Translations under genes and position numbers: made by a program
NCBI RefSeq assembly: GCF_006715045.1
Contig: NZ_VFML01000001.1
Location: 496,001 to 560,000 of the forward strand
DNA length: 64,000 bases
Reading direction: 5' to 3'
Origin: Amycolatopsis cihanbeyliensis
GTDB lineage: Bacteria > Actinomycetota > Actinomycetes > Mycobacteriales > Pseudonocardiaceae
The notes under the pieces: model-generated
The model's input: only the letters and a program-made list of their open reading frames with translations
The model's database searches: none
What the model was told of the DNA's origin: nothing
In this document: in pieces, positions 15,308-23,993 of the stretch
Layout of the letters: each line of letters begins with the position of its first letter
Position numbering within the stretch: position 1 is the stretch's first letter

Positions 15308-16507
15308 ATGACCGAGGCGGCTGGCGGCACGACGAACGGCCGGTATCTGGTTCTGCTGGAGGATCACTCCGGTGACGCGGGTATACGCACCATGGCCGAT
15401 GTGGCCGGGCTCCGGCCGGCCAACACGGCCGACCTGGCGGGGACCACCCTGTCCGACCTGACCGCCGAGGTGGACGGCGTGCTGCTGTACGACCTCGGCG
15501 TCGTCCTGATCACCGCGGCGCCCGACCAGGTGGAGGCGCTGGACCGGGCGACAAGGGAACGCGGGCCGATCGCACGGGTGGAGCCGGAGCGGACGGTGCA
15601 CGCGATCTCCCCTGCCGCGCCCGCCGCCGAGCAGGCAGGCATGGACGAGAGCACCCTGACCTGGGGCCTCCAGGCGGTCGGGGTGACGGAGAGTGACGCC
15701 ACCGGAGCCGGGATCCGGGTCGCGGTACTGGACACCGGCTTCGATGTCGACCATCCCGACTTCGCCAGACGTACCGTGGTGACCAGGTCGTTCATCCCGG
15801 GCGAGGACATCGCGGACGGGCACGGGCACGGCACGCACTGCATCGGCACCGCCTGCGGTCCGCGCGAACCCGCGGAAGGCCCTGGCTACGGCATCGCCCA
15901 CGAGTCCGAGATCTACGCGGGGAAGGTACTCAGCAACGCCGGCTCCGGCACCGACGGCGGCATCCTGGCCGGGATCTCCTGGGCGATCGCCCACGGTTGC
16001 ACGGTGGTGTCCATGTCGCTCGGGGCGCCGACCCGTCCTGGCGACCCGCACTCCCCGATCTTCGAGCGCGCGGCGCGGCGCGCCCTGCAACGCGGAACGC
16101 TCATCGTGGCCGCCGCGGGCAACGACAGCAGGCGAGCGCAGGACCACATCGCTCCGGTCGGGCATCCGGCGAACTGCCCGTCCGTCCTGGCGGTCGGCGC
16201 GGTGGACGCACGCGACGGGATCGCGGACTTCTCCTGCGGCACGGTCGATCTGGCGGGCGCGGTCGACCTGATCGGCCCCGGGGTCGATGTGTACTCGAGT
16301 TGGCCCATGCCGGACCGGCAGCACACGATCAGTGGCACCAGCATGGCGACCCCACACGTCTCCGGGGTGGCCGCCCTGATCGCACAGCGGTACGGCGGGG
16401 GCGGGCTGGAGCTGTGGGCCCGGCTGAGCCAGACCGCACACCGTTCCGCCTTGCCTTCCACCGACGTCGGTGCTGGACTCGTGCGTGCCCCCGGCGCAGA
16501 GGGGTAG
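15308..16507 (+). CDS. S8 (subtilisin-like) serine protease without signal peptide
   Basis: A 399-residue subtilase. Catalytic Asp is in VAVLDTGFDVDHPDF (about residue 141), His in GHGHGTHCIGTACG (about 178) and Ser in SGTSMATPHVSGVAALIA (about 345). The oxyanion Asn is in AAAGNDSRR. The first 110 residues (RYLVLLEDHSG through RVEPERTVHAIS) look like an I9-type propeptide. I see no signal peptide or membrane anchor, so it is either cytoplasmic or exported by another route. It is followed after 19 bp by a small I9-like protein. Start ATG 15308; GGTGG-type ribosome site is weak. Confidence 0.9.
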   Translation: MTEAAGGTTNGRYLVLLEDHSGDAGIRTMADVAGLRPANTADLAGTTLSDLTAEVDGVLLYDLGVVLITAAPDQVEALDRATRERGPIARVEPERTVHAISPAAPAAEQAGMDESTLTWGLQAVGVTESDATGAGIRVAVLDTGFDVDHPDFARRTVVTRSFIPGEDIADGHGHGTHCIGTACGPREPAEGPGYGIAHESEIYAGKVLSNAGSGTDGGILAGISWAIAHGCTVVSMSLGAPTRPGDPHSPIFERAARRALQRGTLIVAAAGNDSRRAQDHIAPVGHPANCPSVLAVGAVDARDGIADFSCGTVDLAGAVDLIGPGVDVYSSWPMPDRQHTISGTSMATPHVSGVAALIAQRYGGGGLELWARLSQTAHRSALPSTDVGAGLVRAPGAEG

Positions 16508-16526
16508 CACCGCATGGGAGGCGAAG

Positions 16527-16775
16527 GTGGAGCCGGAACACGAGGTGATCGTGTCGGTCACCGAGGAGGGCATGGCCCGCCTCGACCGGGTGGTGGCGGA
16601 CCTGCGTGCGGCGGGGCTGGTCGTGCGTGAGGTGCTGGGGCCCCTCGGCATGGTGACCGGCTCGGTCCGGGCCGGGACCGCGGCGACGTTACCGGACGTG
16701 CCCGGCGTGCTGGACGTCGAGTACGCCCGGTCCTACCAGCTCCCGCCGGAGAACGGGCCGCGCGAGCGCAGGTAG
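16527..16775 (+). CDS. Small I9/propeptide-like protein paired with the S8 protease
   Basis: An 82-residue protein with alternating beta-alpha pattern: EHEVIVSVTEEG, a helix MARLDRVVADLRAAGL, VVREVLGPLGMVTGSV, then DVPGVLDVEYARSYQLP. This matches the ferredoxin-like fold of subtilase propeptides (inhibitor I9), where the conserved VPGVxxVE element contacts the protease. I chose GTG 16527 for its GGGAGG Shine-Dalgarno. Its position directly behind the protease suggests an intramolecular-chaperone or inhibitor role in trans. The 3' end overlaps the convergent VWA gene by 43 bp. Confidence 0.7.
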   Translation: MEPEHEVIVSVTEEGMARLDRVVADLRAAGLVVREVLGPLGMVTGSVRAGTAATLPDVPGVLDVEYARSYQLPPENGPRERR

Positions 16776-18697
16776 TCACCGACCACCGCGGCTCCGAGGC
16801 CGTCCAGGTCCGGCGCCACCACCCTGCCGCCGGCGCGGCGGGCCAGCAGGTCGACGAACTCGGTCAGCCGCGGGTCGTCGCCGAGCCGGAACACGGTCAT
16901 CGCGGCGCCGAGCTTTCCCAAACGGTCCACTTCGGACAAAGTCGTGAACAGGGTGCGCGGCGTCGGCGGGTAGTCGAACACCGCGGTACCGTCGGGTTCC
17001 AGATGCGCGGTGGGCTCTCCGTCGGTGACCAGCAGCACGACCGGCTGGGCGTCCGGATGCCTGCGCAGGTGCCGCCCCGCCAGCAACAGTGCGTGCTGCG
17101 CGTTCGTGCCCTGCTCCCACGTGCCCTCCATGCCGACCAGCTCGGCCAACTCCACCGTCGCCGCGTACCTGCCGAAGGTGATCAGCTGCAGCGCGTCGTC
17201 GCGGAACCGGGTGGCGATGAGCTGTTGCAGGGCCAGCGCGGTCCGCTTCATCGGCAGCCACCTGCCCTCCTGCACCATGGACCACGAGGTGTCCACGCAC
17301 AGCGCGACCGCGGCGCGGGCCCGATGTTCGGTCTCGGCCACCTCCACGTCCGCGACATCCAGCCGCACCGCTGCGCCCGAACCGCCGGAAGCCGTGCGCA
17401 GCACCGCGTTGCGCACGGTGCGCGGAACGTCCCAGGGCTGGGTGTCTCCGAACCGCCAGGGCCTGCTGGACCCGCTGGGCTCGCCTGCCGCGCCCGCCGA
17501 GGCGGTGTCCCGATCCCCGGTGCGCCCGCGCAGGGACCGGATCACGTCCTTCAGCGCGGTTTCCGCCAGCCGGCGCAGCGCCTTGGGGGACAGCCGCAGC
17601 GAGCCGTCCGGTGTCCGCTCGAACATGCCCTGCGCGCGCAGCTCCCGTTCCAGCTGGGCGAGCCGTTCGGCGTCCACACCGGACTCCTCGCCGAGCTGCC
17701 TGCGCAACGCCTCGGTGTCGATGTCCTCCAGCCTGGCACCCGGGTAGGACTGGGAAAGCTGCTCGGCGAGCGCGTCCAGTTCGGCGAGGTCGACCATGGC
17801 CCGCGCGCCCTCGCCGAGACCGAGCGGGTCGTCCCCGCGGAACCGGGCCGCCGAGGCCCAGTCCTCGCCAGGGCGCAGCCCGCGCAACTGTTCGTCCAAC
17901 CTGGACAGTTGCTCCGCCAACCGGGGGTCGCCGAAGGCCTGCTGGGACAGCTCGGCCAGCTCCGCGCGTTGCTCGGGAGTCATCGAGTTCAGCATCCGCT
18001 GCGCCGCGGCCGCGCGGGCCGCGAGCGCGTCGATCAGCTCGTCCACAGTCCGCGGGTTCTCCGGGAAGAAATCGCCGTGCCGTCGCATGAACTCGGCGAA
18101 GCGTTCCTCGATATCGGCGAATCCCCGCGCGTGCGCGGAGAGCAGGGCGTTCAGGTCGGCCAGCATCCGGTCGACCCGCTCGACATCCTGCCCGGTGGTC
18201 TCGGCCAGCGCGTTCTTCATGCCCTCGAACCGGGAGTCCAGCAGTTCCCTGCCGAGCATCTGCCGGATACGCCGGTAGGCCTCCGCCGCCTCCGGCGAGG
18301 TCCACTCGTAGTCGTCGAGCTCGGCCACCGCCGCGGCGGTTCCGGTGGGCAGCAGGTCCAGCCGCGCCTCGCGGAACCGGGCGTCCTCGCCGGGATCGCC
18401 TGCCAGCGCCGCGCGCTCGTCCCGCACCGCCTCGTCCAGCAGGCGCCGCACCTCCAGCAGGGTGCCGTCCAGCCGGTGCCTGCGCTGGATCTCCGCCCGG
18501 CGCTGCCACAGCCGCCGGGTCAGCTCGTCCAGGCCCGGGGTGTTCGCGGTGCCCCTGCGTAGCAGTTCCTCCAGCGCGGAGCGTGGCGAGGCTCCCGCCA
18601 TCACCTCCTGGCCTACCTCATCCAGCGCGTCCCGCAGGTCGGCGGGCGGCGCCAGCGGGTCCGGCCCCTCGTGCCACGGCCCGTAGGAGTAGCTCAT
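16733..18697 (-). CDS. VWA-domain protein of a chelatase-like AAA+/VWA pair
   Basis: A 654-residue cytoplasmic protein. The long N-terminal half is acidic and helical (residues 1-420, many Glu/Leu/Arg heptad-like stretches). From about residue 445 there is a von Willebrand A domain with the MIDAS motif DTSWSMVQEG and the later TNAQHALLLAG and VTDGEPTAH. Such proteins work with the upstream AAA+ ATPase like BchD/BchI or RavA/ViaA; M. tuberculosis Rv0959/Rv0958 is, as I recall, the same pairing. The target metal or protein is unknown. ATG 18697 overlaps the stop of the last mini-ORF of the repeat tract. Confidence 0.88.
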   Translation of the reverse strand: MSYSYGPWHEGPDPLAPPADLRDALDEVGQEVMAGASPRSALEELLRRGTANTPGLDELTRRLWQRRAEIQRRHRLDGTLLEVRRLLDEAVRDERAALAGDPGEDARFREARLDLLPTGTAAAVAELDDYEWTSPEAAEAYRRIRQMLGRELLDSRFEGMKNALAETTGQDVERVDRMLADLNALLSAHARGFADIEERFAEFMRRHGDFFPENPRTVDELIDALAARAAAAQRMLNSMTPEQRAELAELSQQAFGDPRLAEQLSRLDEQLRGLRPGEDWASAARFRGDDPLGLGEGARAMVDLAELDALAEQLSQSYPGARLEDIDTEALRRQLGEESGVDAERLAQLERELRAQGMFERTPDGSLRLSPKALRRLAETALKDVIRSLRGRTGDRDTASAGAAGEPSGSSRPWRFGDTQPWDVPRTVRNAVLRTASGGSGAAVRLDVADVEVAETEHRARAAVALCVDTSWSMVQEGRWLPMKRTALALQQLIATRFRDDALQLITFGRYAATVELAELVGMEGTWEQGTNAQHALLLAGRHLRRHPDAQPVVLLVTDGEPTAHLEPDGTAVFDYPPTPRTLFTTLSEVDRLGKLGAAMTVFRLGDDPRLTEFVDLLARRAGGRVVAPDLDGLGAAVVGDYLRSRGPFSGGSW

Positions 18698-19017
18698 GGC
18701 TCGACTCCTCCCCGCCGCGCTCCTCGGCCCGCGGGCCGGACCTGCGATGCTCGCGGGTCGTCGCCTTCGCCGCTCATGGCTCGACTCCTCGCCGCTGCGC
18801 TCCTCGGCCCGCGGGCCGGACCTGCGATGCTCGCGGGTCGTCGCCTTCGCCGCTCATGGCTCGACTCCTCGCCGCTGCGCTCCTCGGCCCGCGGGCCGGA
18901 CCTGCGATGCTCGCGGGTCGTCGCCTTCGCCGCTCATGGCTCGACTCCTCGCCGCTGCGCTCCTCGGCCCGCGGGCCGGACCTGCGATGCTCGCGGGTCG
19001 TCGTCTTCGCGGCTCAT
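18694..19017 (-). CDS. Chain of four 27-codon mini-ORFs linked by ATGA overlaps
   Basis: Because the unit is 80 bp, an ATG in each repeat opens a 27-codon frame whose TGA overlaps the next unit's ATG. The frames are 18934-19017, 18854-18937, 18774-18857 and 18694-18777. The peptides are near-identical, start MS(R/G)E(D/G)DDPRASQV and end in a basic tail with VEP. The first ATG overlaps the AAA+ stop and the last TGA overlaps the VWA start. Each could act as a relay in translational coupling; whether the peptides accumulate is unknown. Confidence 0.4.
18698..19017. repeat. Four exact-length 80-bp tandem repeats between AAA+ and VWA genes
   Basis: Units run 18698-18777, 18778-18857, 18858-18937 and 18938-19017. 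The two central units are identical; the end units differ at a few bases. On the minus strand each unit begins with ATGAGC and ends with GAGGAGTCGAGCC, so every unit supplies a Shine-Dalgarno at the right distance from the next ATG. Each also contains the perfect palindrome GGCCCGCGGGCC. The tract replaces what would otherwise be a direct ATGA overlap between the two genes. Confidence 0.95.
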
Positions 19018-20432
19018 GGTCCGTACACCGTGGTGTCGTCGTCGGCGTCCTTGGCCAGCCTGCGGGCGAGGTAGAGCGACTCCAGCGCCAGCTCCACGGC
19101 GGCGGCGAGCCGGCCGGCCGGCTCGTCCGAGCCGACGCCCGCCCGCTGGGCCACCTCGTGCAGCACCGGCAGTTCGGGCAACGCCGCCAGCACCTCCTTG
19201 CCGGGCACCCGGTCCCCGGTGGCGACCAGGTGGCCATCGGCGACGGCATGACTGAGCGGCTCGAGGTCCAACCCGGCGAAGCGCTCCCGCGCGGTCTCCG
19301 CCACCGCCCTGCGCAGCAGGTGCACCAGGTGCTCGGTCTCCCGGCCCTCCTCCCCTGGCTCGAACTCGAGCTTGCCGCGCAGCACCACCGGAACGGCGTC
19401 CAGGTCGACCGGCCGGGCCACCGCAGGCTCCTCCCCGGTCAGCGCGGAGCGACGCAGGGCGGCGGCCGCGACGGTCTCGGCGGCGGCCACCGCGAACCGG
19501 GCCGACACGCCCGAGCGCTGGTCGATCACGTTCGATCCGCGCAGGTTGCGCACGAACCGGGCCAGCACCTCCAGCAACGGGTCGCCGACCTCGGCGACCA
19601 GCTCGGCCTCCTGCCGGACCACACCGACCTCGGCGGCGACGTCCAGCGGGTAGTGCGTGCGGATCTCCGCGCCGAACCGGTCCTTGAGCGGGGTGATGAT
19701 CCGCCCGCGGTTGGTGTAGTCCTCGGGGTTGGCGGTGGCGACCAGCACCACGTCCAGTGGCAGCCGCAAGGTGTAGCCGCGGACCTGGATGTCGCGCTCC
19801 TCCATCACGTTCAGCAACGCGACCTGGATACGCTCGGCGAGGTCGGGCAGCTCGTTGATCGCCACGACTCCCCGATGAGCCCTCGGCACGAGTCCGAAGT
19901 GGATCGTCTCGGGGTCACCCAGGCTGCGCCCCTCCGCCACCTTCACCGGGTCGACGTCACCGATCAGGTCGCCGACCGAGGTGTCCGGGGTGGCCAGCTT
20001 CTCGGTGTAGCGCGCGCTCCGGTGCAGCCAGCTCACCGGCAGCTCATCCCCGAGTTCGGCGACCCTGCGCAGGGAAGCGGGCGTGATCGGGCGCAGCGGG
20101 TGCTCGGCGAGCTCGGAGCCCTCGATCACCGGCGTCCACTCGTCCAGCAGCCCGGCAAGGGTACGCAGCAGGCGGGTCTTGCCCTGCCCACGCTCGCCCA
20201 GCAGTACCACGTCGTGCGCGGCGAGCAGTGCCCGCTCGAACTGCGGCAGCACCGTGCCGGAGAACCCGAGGATGCCTGGCCACGGATCGCGGCCGGCGCG
20301 CAGCGCGCTCAGCAGGTTGTCGTGGATCTCGGTCTTGACACCGCGCGGCAGGTAGCCCTCGGCGCGCAGTTGTCCCGCCGTGCGGGGCAGATGTGCGGGT
20401 GCGGGGACGTTCACCCCGCCGACGCTACTCAT
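19014..20432 (-). CDS. AAA+ ATPase, magnesium-chelatase-like
   Basis: A 472-residue AAA+ protein. Walker A is GERGQGKTRLL (around residue 85), Walker B is GVVAINELPDL, and sensor 1 is in VVLVATANPEDYTNRGRIITPLKDRFGAEI, as in ChlI/BchI and MoxR relatives. It has an unusually Glu-rich C-terminal helical region. I chose ATG 20432 (MSSVGGVNVPAP); the frame extends further but without family resemblance. It should form a hexamer that works with the VWA protein encoded downstream. The two genes are separated by the 80-bp repeat tract. It is divergent from the gene at 20499. Confidence 0.9.
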   Translation of the reverse strand: MSSVGGVNVPAPAHLPRTAGQLRAEGYLPRGVKTEIHDNLLSALRAGRDPWPGILGFSGTVLPQFERALLAAHDVVLLGERGQGKTRLLRTLAGLLDEWTPVIEGSELAEHPLRPITPASLRRVAELGDELPVSWLHRSARYTEKLATPDTSVGDLIGDVDPVKVAEGRSLGDPETIHFGLVPRAHRGVVAINELPDLAERIQVALLNVMEERDIQVRGYTLRLPLDVVLVATANPEDYTNRGRIITPLKDRFGAEIRTHYPLDVAAEVGVVRQEAELVAEVGDPLLEVLARFVRNLRGSNVIDQRSGVSARFAVAAAETVAAAALRRSALTGEEPAVARPVDLDAVPVVLRGKLEFEPGEEGRETEHLVHLLRRAVAETARERFAGLDLEPLSHAVADGHLVATGDRVPGKEVLAALPELPVLHEVAQRAGVGSDEPAGRLAAAVELALESLYLARRLAKDADDDTTVYGP

Positions 20433-20498
20433 CGCGGCCGCGCGCGTCGACGTGGAGCTGCTCCAGAGGCGAGTGCGTCCCGGGTGGGAGAACCCGTA

Positions 20499-21308
20499 GT
20501 GTGGGTCGCTGTGTGCTGTCCCAGTGCGACTCTCGCGGTGTGGTGCGCGGCATGGCTGCACGGCGCCGCGGCATCCGACAACGCTCTCGACGCGCTCCAC
20601 GCGTGGGGCGAGGCGCATGAGGTCGTCGCGGCCGATCCCGACACCGCCGAGGCGTTCGGCATCCCGCTGACCGGCTCCGTACCGGCGCCGCCCGCCGCGC
20701 TGCTCACCGCGCTGCGCAAGCGGAACGCTCAGGACGCGCGACTCGTCCTCCCGGTCCCCGGCGACGTGCGCGGCCTCGGTGGTGGCGGCCCGCTGGCCGA
20801 GGCCGCCCTGCGCGCCGGCGAGGTCACCACCTTCCCCGGCATCGGCTATGGCGTGGTGCCCCAACCGATCGCCGAGGGACTGATGCGGTGGATCGTGTAC
20901 CCGCTGGCCTCGCCGGTGCCTGCCGAGTCCGTCAGCCTTGGCGAGGCCGAGAACGCGCTCACCGACGCCGTCCGGACCAGCGCGGGAGCCCTGCAGGAGA
21001 TGGAGGTGGCCAGGGAACGGCCGGGCGTACGGGACGAGCTGTCCGCGCGCCTGCGGTCCGCGCCCCGACCGGACTGGCCGCGCGGGACCCCGGGCCGGGC
21101 ACTACGGGTGCTGCAACGCGCCGACGAGGTGGGCGCGATTCTCGCGCTGGCCCTGGCCGACGAGCCCGGCGGCGCCTTCTCCGCCTCCGCGGCGGGCCGG
21201 CGCGCCGAGGCCCTGCGCCCACTGTCCGACGCCGTCCGCACCGCCCGCGTCGCCGCCGTCTCCGAGGCCGTTCGGGTACTGACCGACTACGCGGACCGCC
21301 ACCCGTAG
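20499..21308 (+). CDS. Conserved-type actinobacterial protein of unknown function
   Basis: A 269-residue soluble protein, rich in Ala and Arg, with no motif I can name. It starts WVAVCCPSATLAVWCAAWLHG, followed by DALDALHAWGEAHEV, LVLPVPGDVRGL and a helical C-terminal region (LRPLSDAVRTARVAAVSEAVRVL). Start is GTG 20499 with GGGAG upstream. GTG 20511 is an alternative, since TAGTGT at 20497-20502 could drive a leaderless transcript from it. It is divergent from the AAA+ gene with 66 bp between starts, so it may share a regulator with that operon. Confidence 0.7.
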   Translation: MWVAVCCPSATLAVWCAAWLHGAAASDNALDALHAWGEAHEVVAADPDTAEAFGIPLTGSVPAPPAALLTALRKRNAQDARLVLPVPGDVRGLGGGGPLAEAALRAGEVTTFPGIGYGVVPQPIAEGLMRWIVYPLASPVPAESVSLGEAENALTDAVRTSAGALQEMEVARERPGVRDELSARLRSAPRPDWPRGTPGRALRVLQRADEVGAILALALADEPGGAFSASAAGRRAEALRPLSDAVRTARVAAVSEAVRVLTDYADRHP

Positions 21309-21317
21309 CAGCACCGG

Positions 21318-21353
21318 CGTCGCCGAAAGCGGCGACGTATAGGTCGTTATACG
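21318..21353. terminator. Bidirectional terminator between convergent genes
   Basis: CGTCGCCG (21318-21325) and CGGCGACG (21330-21337) form an 8-bp stem with an AAAG loop. It is followed at once by CGTATA/TATACG (21336-21341 and 21348-21353). It lies between the stops of the 20499 gene and ferrochelatase. Confidence 0.6.
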
Positions 21354-21354
21354 G

Positions 21355-22395
21355 TCAGCCGGGGCGCTGGGCGGGCTCGCAGCAACGGGGCGCGCAGGGC
21401 GCGCCGTTGGTGGTGCAGCCGGCGGCCGGGAACCCGGAGAGCTTGCGCACCGGCGCGTCCGTCAGGTGTTCCCGGACCAGCTCGACCACCAGGTCGGCGA
21501 ACCGCCGGTCGGAGTTCGGTGTGGCCGCGCGGGCGAAGCCCATGCCGAGCTCGGCCGCCCGCTCGGCGGCCTCGTTGTCCAGGTCCCAGATCACCTCGAG
21601 GTGATCGGACACGAAACCCACCGGGCACACCACCACCGAACCGACGCCCTCGGCGTGCAGCGCGTCGATATGGTCCACGATGTCCGGCTCCAGCCACGGC
21701 ACCCGCGGCGGGCCGGACCGGGACTGCCAGACGACGTCGTGACGCTCCAGCCCGACCTCGGCGGCGACCAGCCGCGCGGCCTCGGCGACCTGCCGCGAGT
21801 AACGCCGCCCGCCCTCCTCGGGCGGCCCCGCCGCCCGGTCCGCGCTCTCCGGCACGGAATGCGCCACGAACACCGTGCGGGCCCCACCGGGCCGGCCGAG
21901 CTCGGTATGCGCCGCCCGCACCGCGTCGGCGAAGGAGCCGAGGAACAGCGGATGGTCGAAGAACTGCCGCAGCTTGGTCAGCCGCGGCGCGTCCGCACCC
22001 ACCGCGGCCCGTGCCCGCGCGATGTCCTCGTCGTACTGCCGGCACGCCGAGTACCCACCGTAGGCGCTGGTCGGGAAGACCAGCGCGGAGCGCACCCCGT
22101 CGGCGGTCATCCGCGCCAGGGTGTCCTCCACCATCGGATGCCAGTTCCGGTTGCCGAAGTACACCGGCAGATCGAGCCCCTGCGCGGCGAGCTCCTTCTC
22201 CACCGCACCGATCGCGTCCCGGTTCAGCCGGTTGATCGGCGAGACACCACCGAAGTGGTGGTAGTGCTCGGCGACCTCGGCGAGCCGCTCCGGCGGCACT
22301 CCCCTGCCCCTGGTCACGTTCTCCAGGAAGGGCAGCACATCGTCCGGGCCCTCCGGACCACCGAAGGACAGCCAGAGTAATGCCTGATAGCCCAT
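21355..22395 (-). CDS. hemH: Ferrochelatase, actinobacterial [2Fe-2S] type
   Basis: Inserts ferrous iron into coproporphyrin III (or protoporphyrin) to make haem. The 346-residue protein starts like mycobacterial HemZ/CpfC ([29 protein letters not shown]). It has [12 protein letters not shown], the catalytic-site histidine in [10 protein letters not shown] and a glutamate in [10 protein letters not shown]. Four C-terminal cysteines near 327, 334, 338 and 339 ([13 protein letters not shown]) plus an internal one in YSACRQY match the iron-sulphur ligands of the actinobacterial enzyme. Start ATG 22395 follows family length; GTG 22404 and ATG 22413 are possible. In mycobacteria it directly follows fabG1-inhA; here 1.6 kb of other genes intervene. 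Confidence 0.95.
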   Translation of the reverse strand: MGYQALLWLSFGGPEGPDDVLPFLENVTRGRGVPPERLAEVAEHYHHFGGVSPINRLNRDAIGAVEKELAAQGLDLPVYFGNRNWHPMVEDTLARMTADGVRSALVFPTSAYGGYSACRQYDEDIARARAAVGADAPRLTKLRQFFDHPLFLGSFADAVRAAHTELGRPGGARTVFVAHSVPESADRAAGPPEEGGRRYSRQVAEAARLVAAEVGLERHDVVWQSRSGPPRVPWLEPDIVDHIDALHAEGVGSVVVCPVGFVSDHLEVIWDLDNEAAERAAELGMGFARAATPNSDRRFADLVVELVREHLTDAPVRKLSGFPAAGCTTNGAPCAPRCCEPAQRPG

Positions 22396-22455
22396 GTCAC
22401 CCACGGCGACCATCTTCCGCCATGACCGGGCCCGCGCCGATCCGGGGCACTTTTT

Positions 22456-22484
22456 GTATCGGACGATCCAATACGTGCTACGGT
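22456..22484 (+). promoter_or_regulatory. TetR operator and leaderless-type -10 for the gene at 22492
   Basis: GTATCGGA and TCCAATAC (22456-22474, 3-bp spacer) form an inverted repeat with one mismatch. TACGGT at 22479-22484 lies seven bases before ATG 22492 with no Shine-Dalgarno, the TANNNT pattern of leaderless genes. The palindrome would cover the -35 side. Confidence 0.5.
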
Positions 22485-22491
22485 CGCCGGT

Positions 22492-23067
22492 ATGGCACGT
22501 CCACGCGAGTTCGACGAGCAGCACGCCGTCGAGCGAGCCATGCACGCGTTCTGGGAAACCGGATACGAAGGCACCTCGACCGAGCAACTGTGCGCGGCCA
22601 CCGGGCTCGGCCGCAGCAGCATCTACAACACCTTCACCAGCAAGCACGCCCTGTTCCGCCGCTCGCTGCGGCACTACTCGCAGACGGCGCACCAGCGCCA
22701 GCTGGAGCTGATCGAGGGAGCGGGGCCGCTGCGGTCCAAGGTGCGGGCGCTGCTGAGCCGGTTGATCGAGGAGGAGCTGGAGCACGGCAGGCGGGGCTGC
22801 CTCGCGGTGAACACGGTGGTCGAGCTCGGCGGCAGGGACGCCGAGATCAGCACCGACCTGCGTCGCGATTTCGACCAGCTGATCGATGCCTGGCGGGCCG
22901 CGATCGAGCGGGCGCAGCGCGAGGGTGAGCTCGGCCGGGACGCCGACCCACTCGCACTGGCCCAGTTCGTCCACTCCACGGTCGGCGGGCTGCGGCTGAT
23001 GGCCCGCAGCGGAGCCGACCGGGCCGCGCTGGAGAACGTGCTGGAGGTCGCCCTCACCGCCCTCTGA
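22492..23067 (+). CDS. TetR-family regulator
   Basis: A 191-residue TetR protein with HTH at residues 14-50 ([35 protein letters not shown]). The C-terminal domain has the [14 protein letters not shown] block typical of the TetR_C_16-like/AcrR group that governs MFS genes. It is the first gene of a short plus-strand set with a decayed MFS transporter and an NTF2-like protein, all lying between ferrochelatase and inhA. It is probably autoregulated through the palindrome at 22456. Confidence 0.9.
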   Translation: MARPREFDEQHAVERAMHAFWETGYEGTSTEQLCAATGLGRSSIYNTFTSKHALFRRSLRHYSQTAHQRQLELIEGAGPLRSKVRALLSRLIEEELEHGRRGCLAVNTVVELGGRDAEISTDLRRDFDQLIDAWRAAIERAQREGELGRDADPLALAQFVHSTVGGLRLMARSGADRAALENVLEVALTAL

Positions 23068-23149
23068 CCCGCCCGGCCACCAGGCCGGTCCATTACGGGC
23101 GCATCCTGCCCAGGTTTTGCACCGATCGTTACATAACGGAGGAGTACTC

Positions 23150-23556
23150 GTGCCACTCGCCGTCCACGTGCTGGGGTTAGGCATCTTCGGGCTCGGCGCG
23201 CTGCTGGGTATCACCCTCGGCGGCCGGGTCGCGGACGACCACCCGCTGCGCACCCTGCTCGGCTTCGCCGGGTTCGTCACCAACCCGGCGCTGAACACCC
23301 GAGGGTTCTCCCTCGCCGAGGGCGCGCCCACGCTGGCCGGGCCACCAACGTCTCGGCCCTCAACCTCGGCATCGTCACCGCCCCCTGGCTGGGCGGCCTC
23401 GCCGTCGACGCCGGCCTGGGCTACCTCAGCGTCACCTGGGTGAGCATCGCGCTCGGCGCGGTCGCACTGGCCGGCATCGGCCTGGCCACCGCATGGCATC
23501 GCCGCGGCGCACCCCTGCCGCCGGCGCCGGTCACCGAACCGGTTCCGAGCGGCTGA
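23150..23556 (+). pseudogene. Decayed MFS drug transporter with both ends preserved
   Basis: A strong GGAGGAG and GTG 23150 open with the expected N-terminus of Cmx/AraJ-like MFS proteins ([13 protein letters not shown]). The frame then jumps within a few codons to a mid-protein segment ([15 protein letters not shown]). It jumps again to the region before TM10 ([26 protein letters not shown]), and a frameshift near 23337-23343 leads into the normal C-terminus in another frame ([28 protein letters not shown], stop 23554-23556). About 270 of roughly 400 residues are lost. It cannot make a working transporter. Confidence 0.8.
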
Positions 23557-23576
23557 AACCGAACAGGAAGGGAACC

Positions 23577-23990
23577 ATGTCCGACAGCACCCACACCGCG
23601 CGGACCCGAGCGCTGGTCGCCGAGTTCTTCCGGGAGATGGCGACCACCGGCGGTGATCCGGCGGCATACTTCGCCGGCACCGTGCACTGGGACATCCCCG
23701 GCGCCACCGGGATCGTGCCGTGGATCGGGCCGCGTACCGGCAAGGCACAGGTAGCCGAGTTCTTCGCCCGGTTCGGGGACTACCTCGAGCGCGACCGCTT
23801 CGAGGTACGGCGGATCATCGCCGACGGGCCGCACGCCGTGGTCATCGGCGAGCTGCGCAGCCGGGTACGGGCGACGGGGCGGATCATCGAGTCCCCGTTC
23901 GCCGTCGACATCACCGTGCAAGACGGGCTGATCACCCGGTACGTGATGTTCGAGGACAGCTGGCGGGTGGCCGAGGCCACCCGCCCGTAA
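23577..23990 (+). CDS. NTF2-like (SnoaL/ketosteroid-isomerase fold) protein
   Basis: A 137-residue cone-fold protein: N-terminal helices ([23 protein letters not shown]), [27 protein letters not shown], then the curved sheet ([42 protein letters not shown]). Members include isomerases, dehydratases and small-molecule binders; the active residues are not diagnostic here. AGGAAGGGA precedes ATG 23577. It lies 20 bp behind the MFS pseudogene, so it was probably the last gene of a TetR-controlled operon. It converges on inhA with 3 bp between stops. Confidence 0.85.
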   Translation: MSDSTHTARTRALVAEFFREMATTGGDPAAYFAGTVHWDIPGATGIVPWIGPRTGKAQVAEFFARFGDYLERDRFEVRRIIADGPHAVVIGELRSRVRATGRIIESPFAVDITVQDGLITRYVMFEDSWRVAEATRP

Positions 23991-23993
23991 CGG

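Noticed and set aside
18696..21308. An 870-codon plus-strand frame running through the tandem repeats and antisense to the AAA+ gene.
   Set aside because: Only its last 269 codons are plausible, called as the gene at 20499. The front part repeats the 80-bp unit in shadow and lies antisense to the AAA+ gene.
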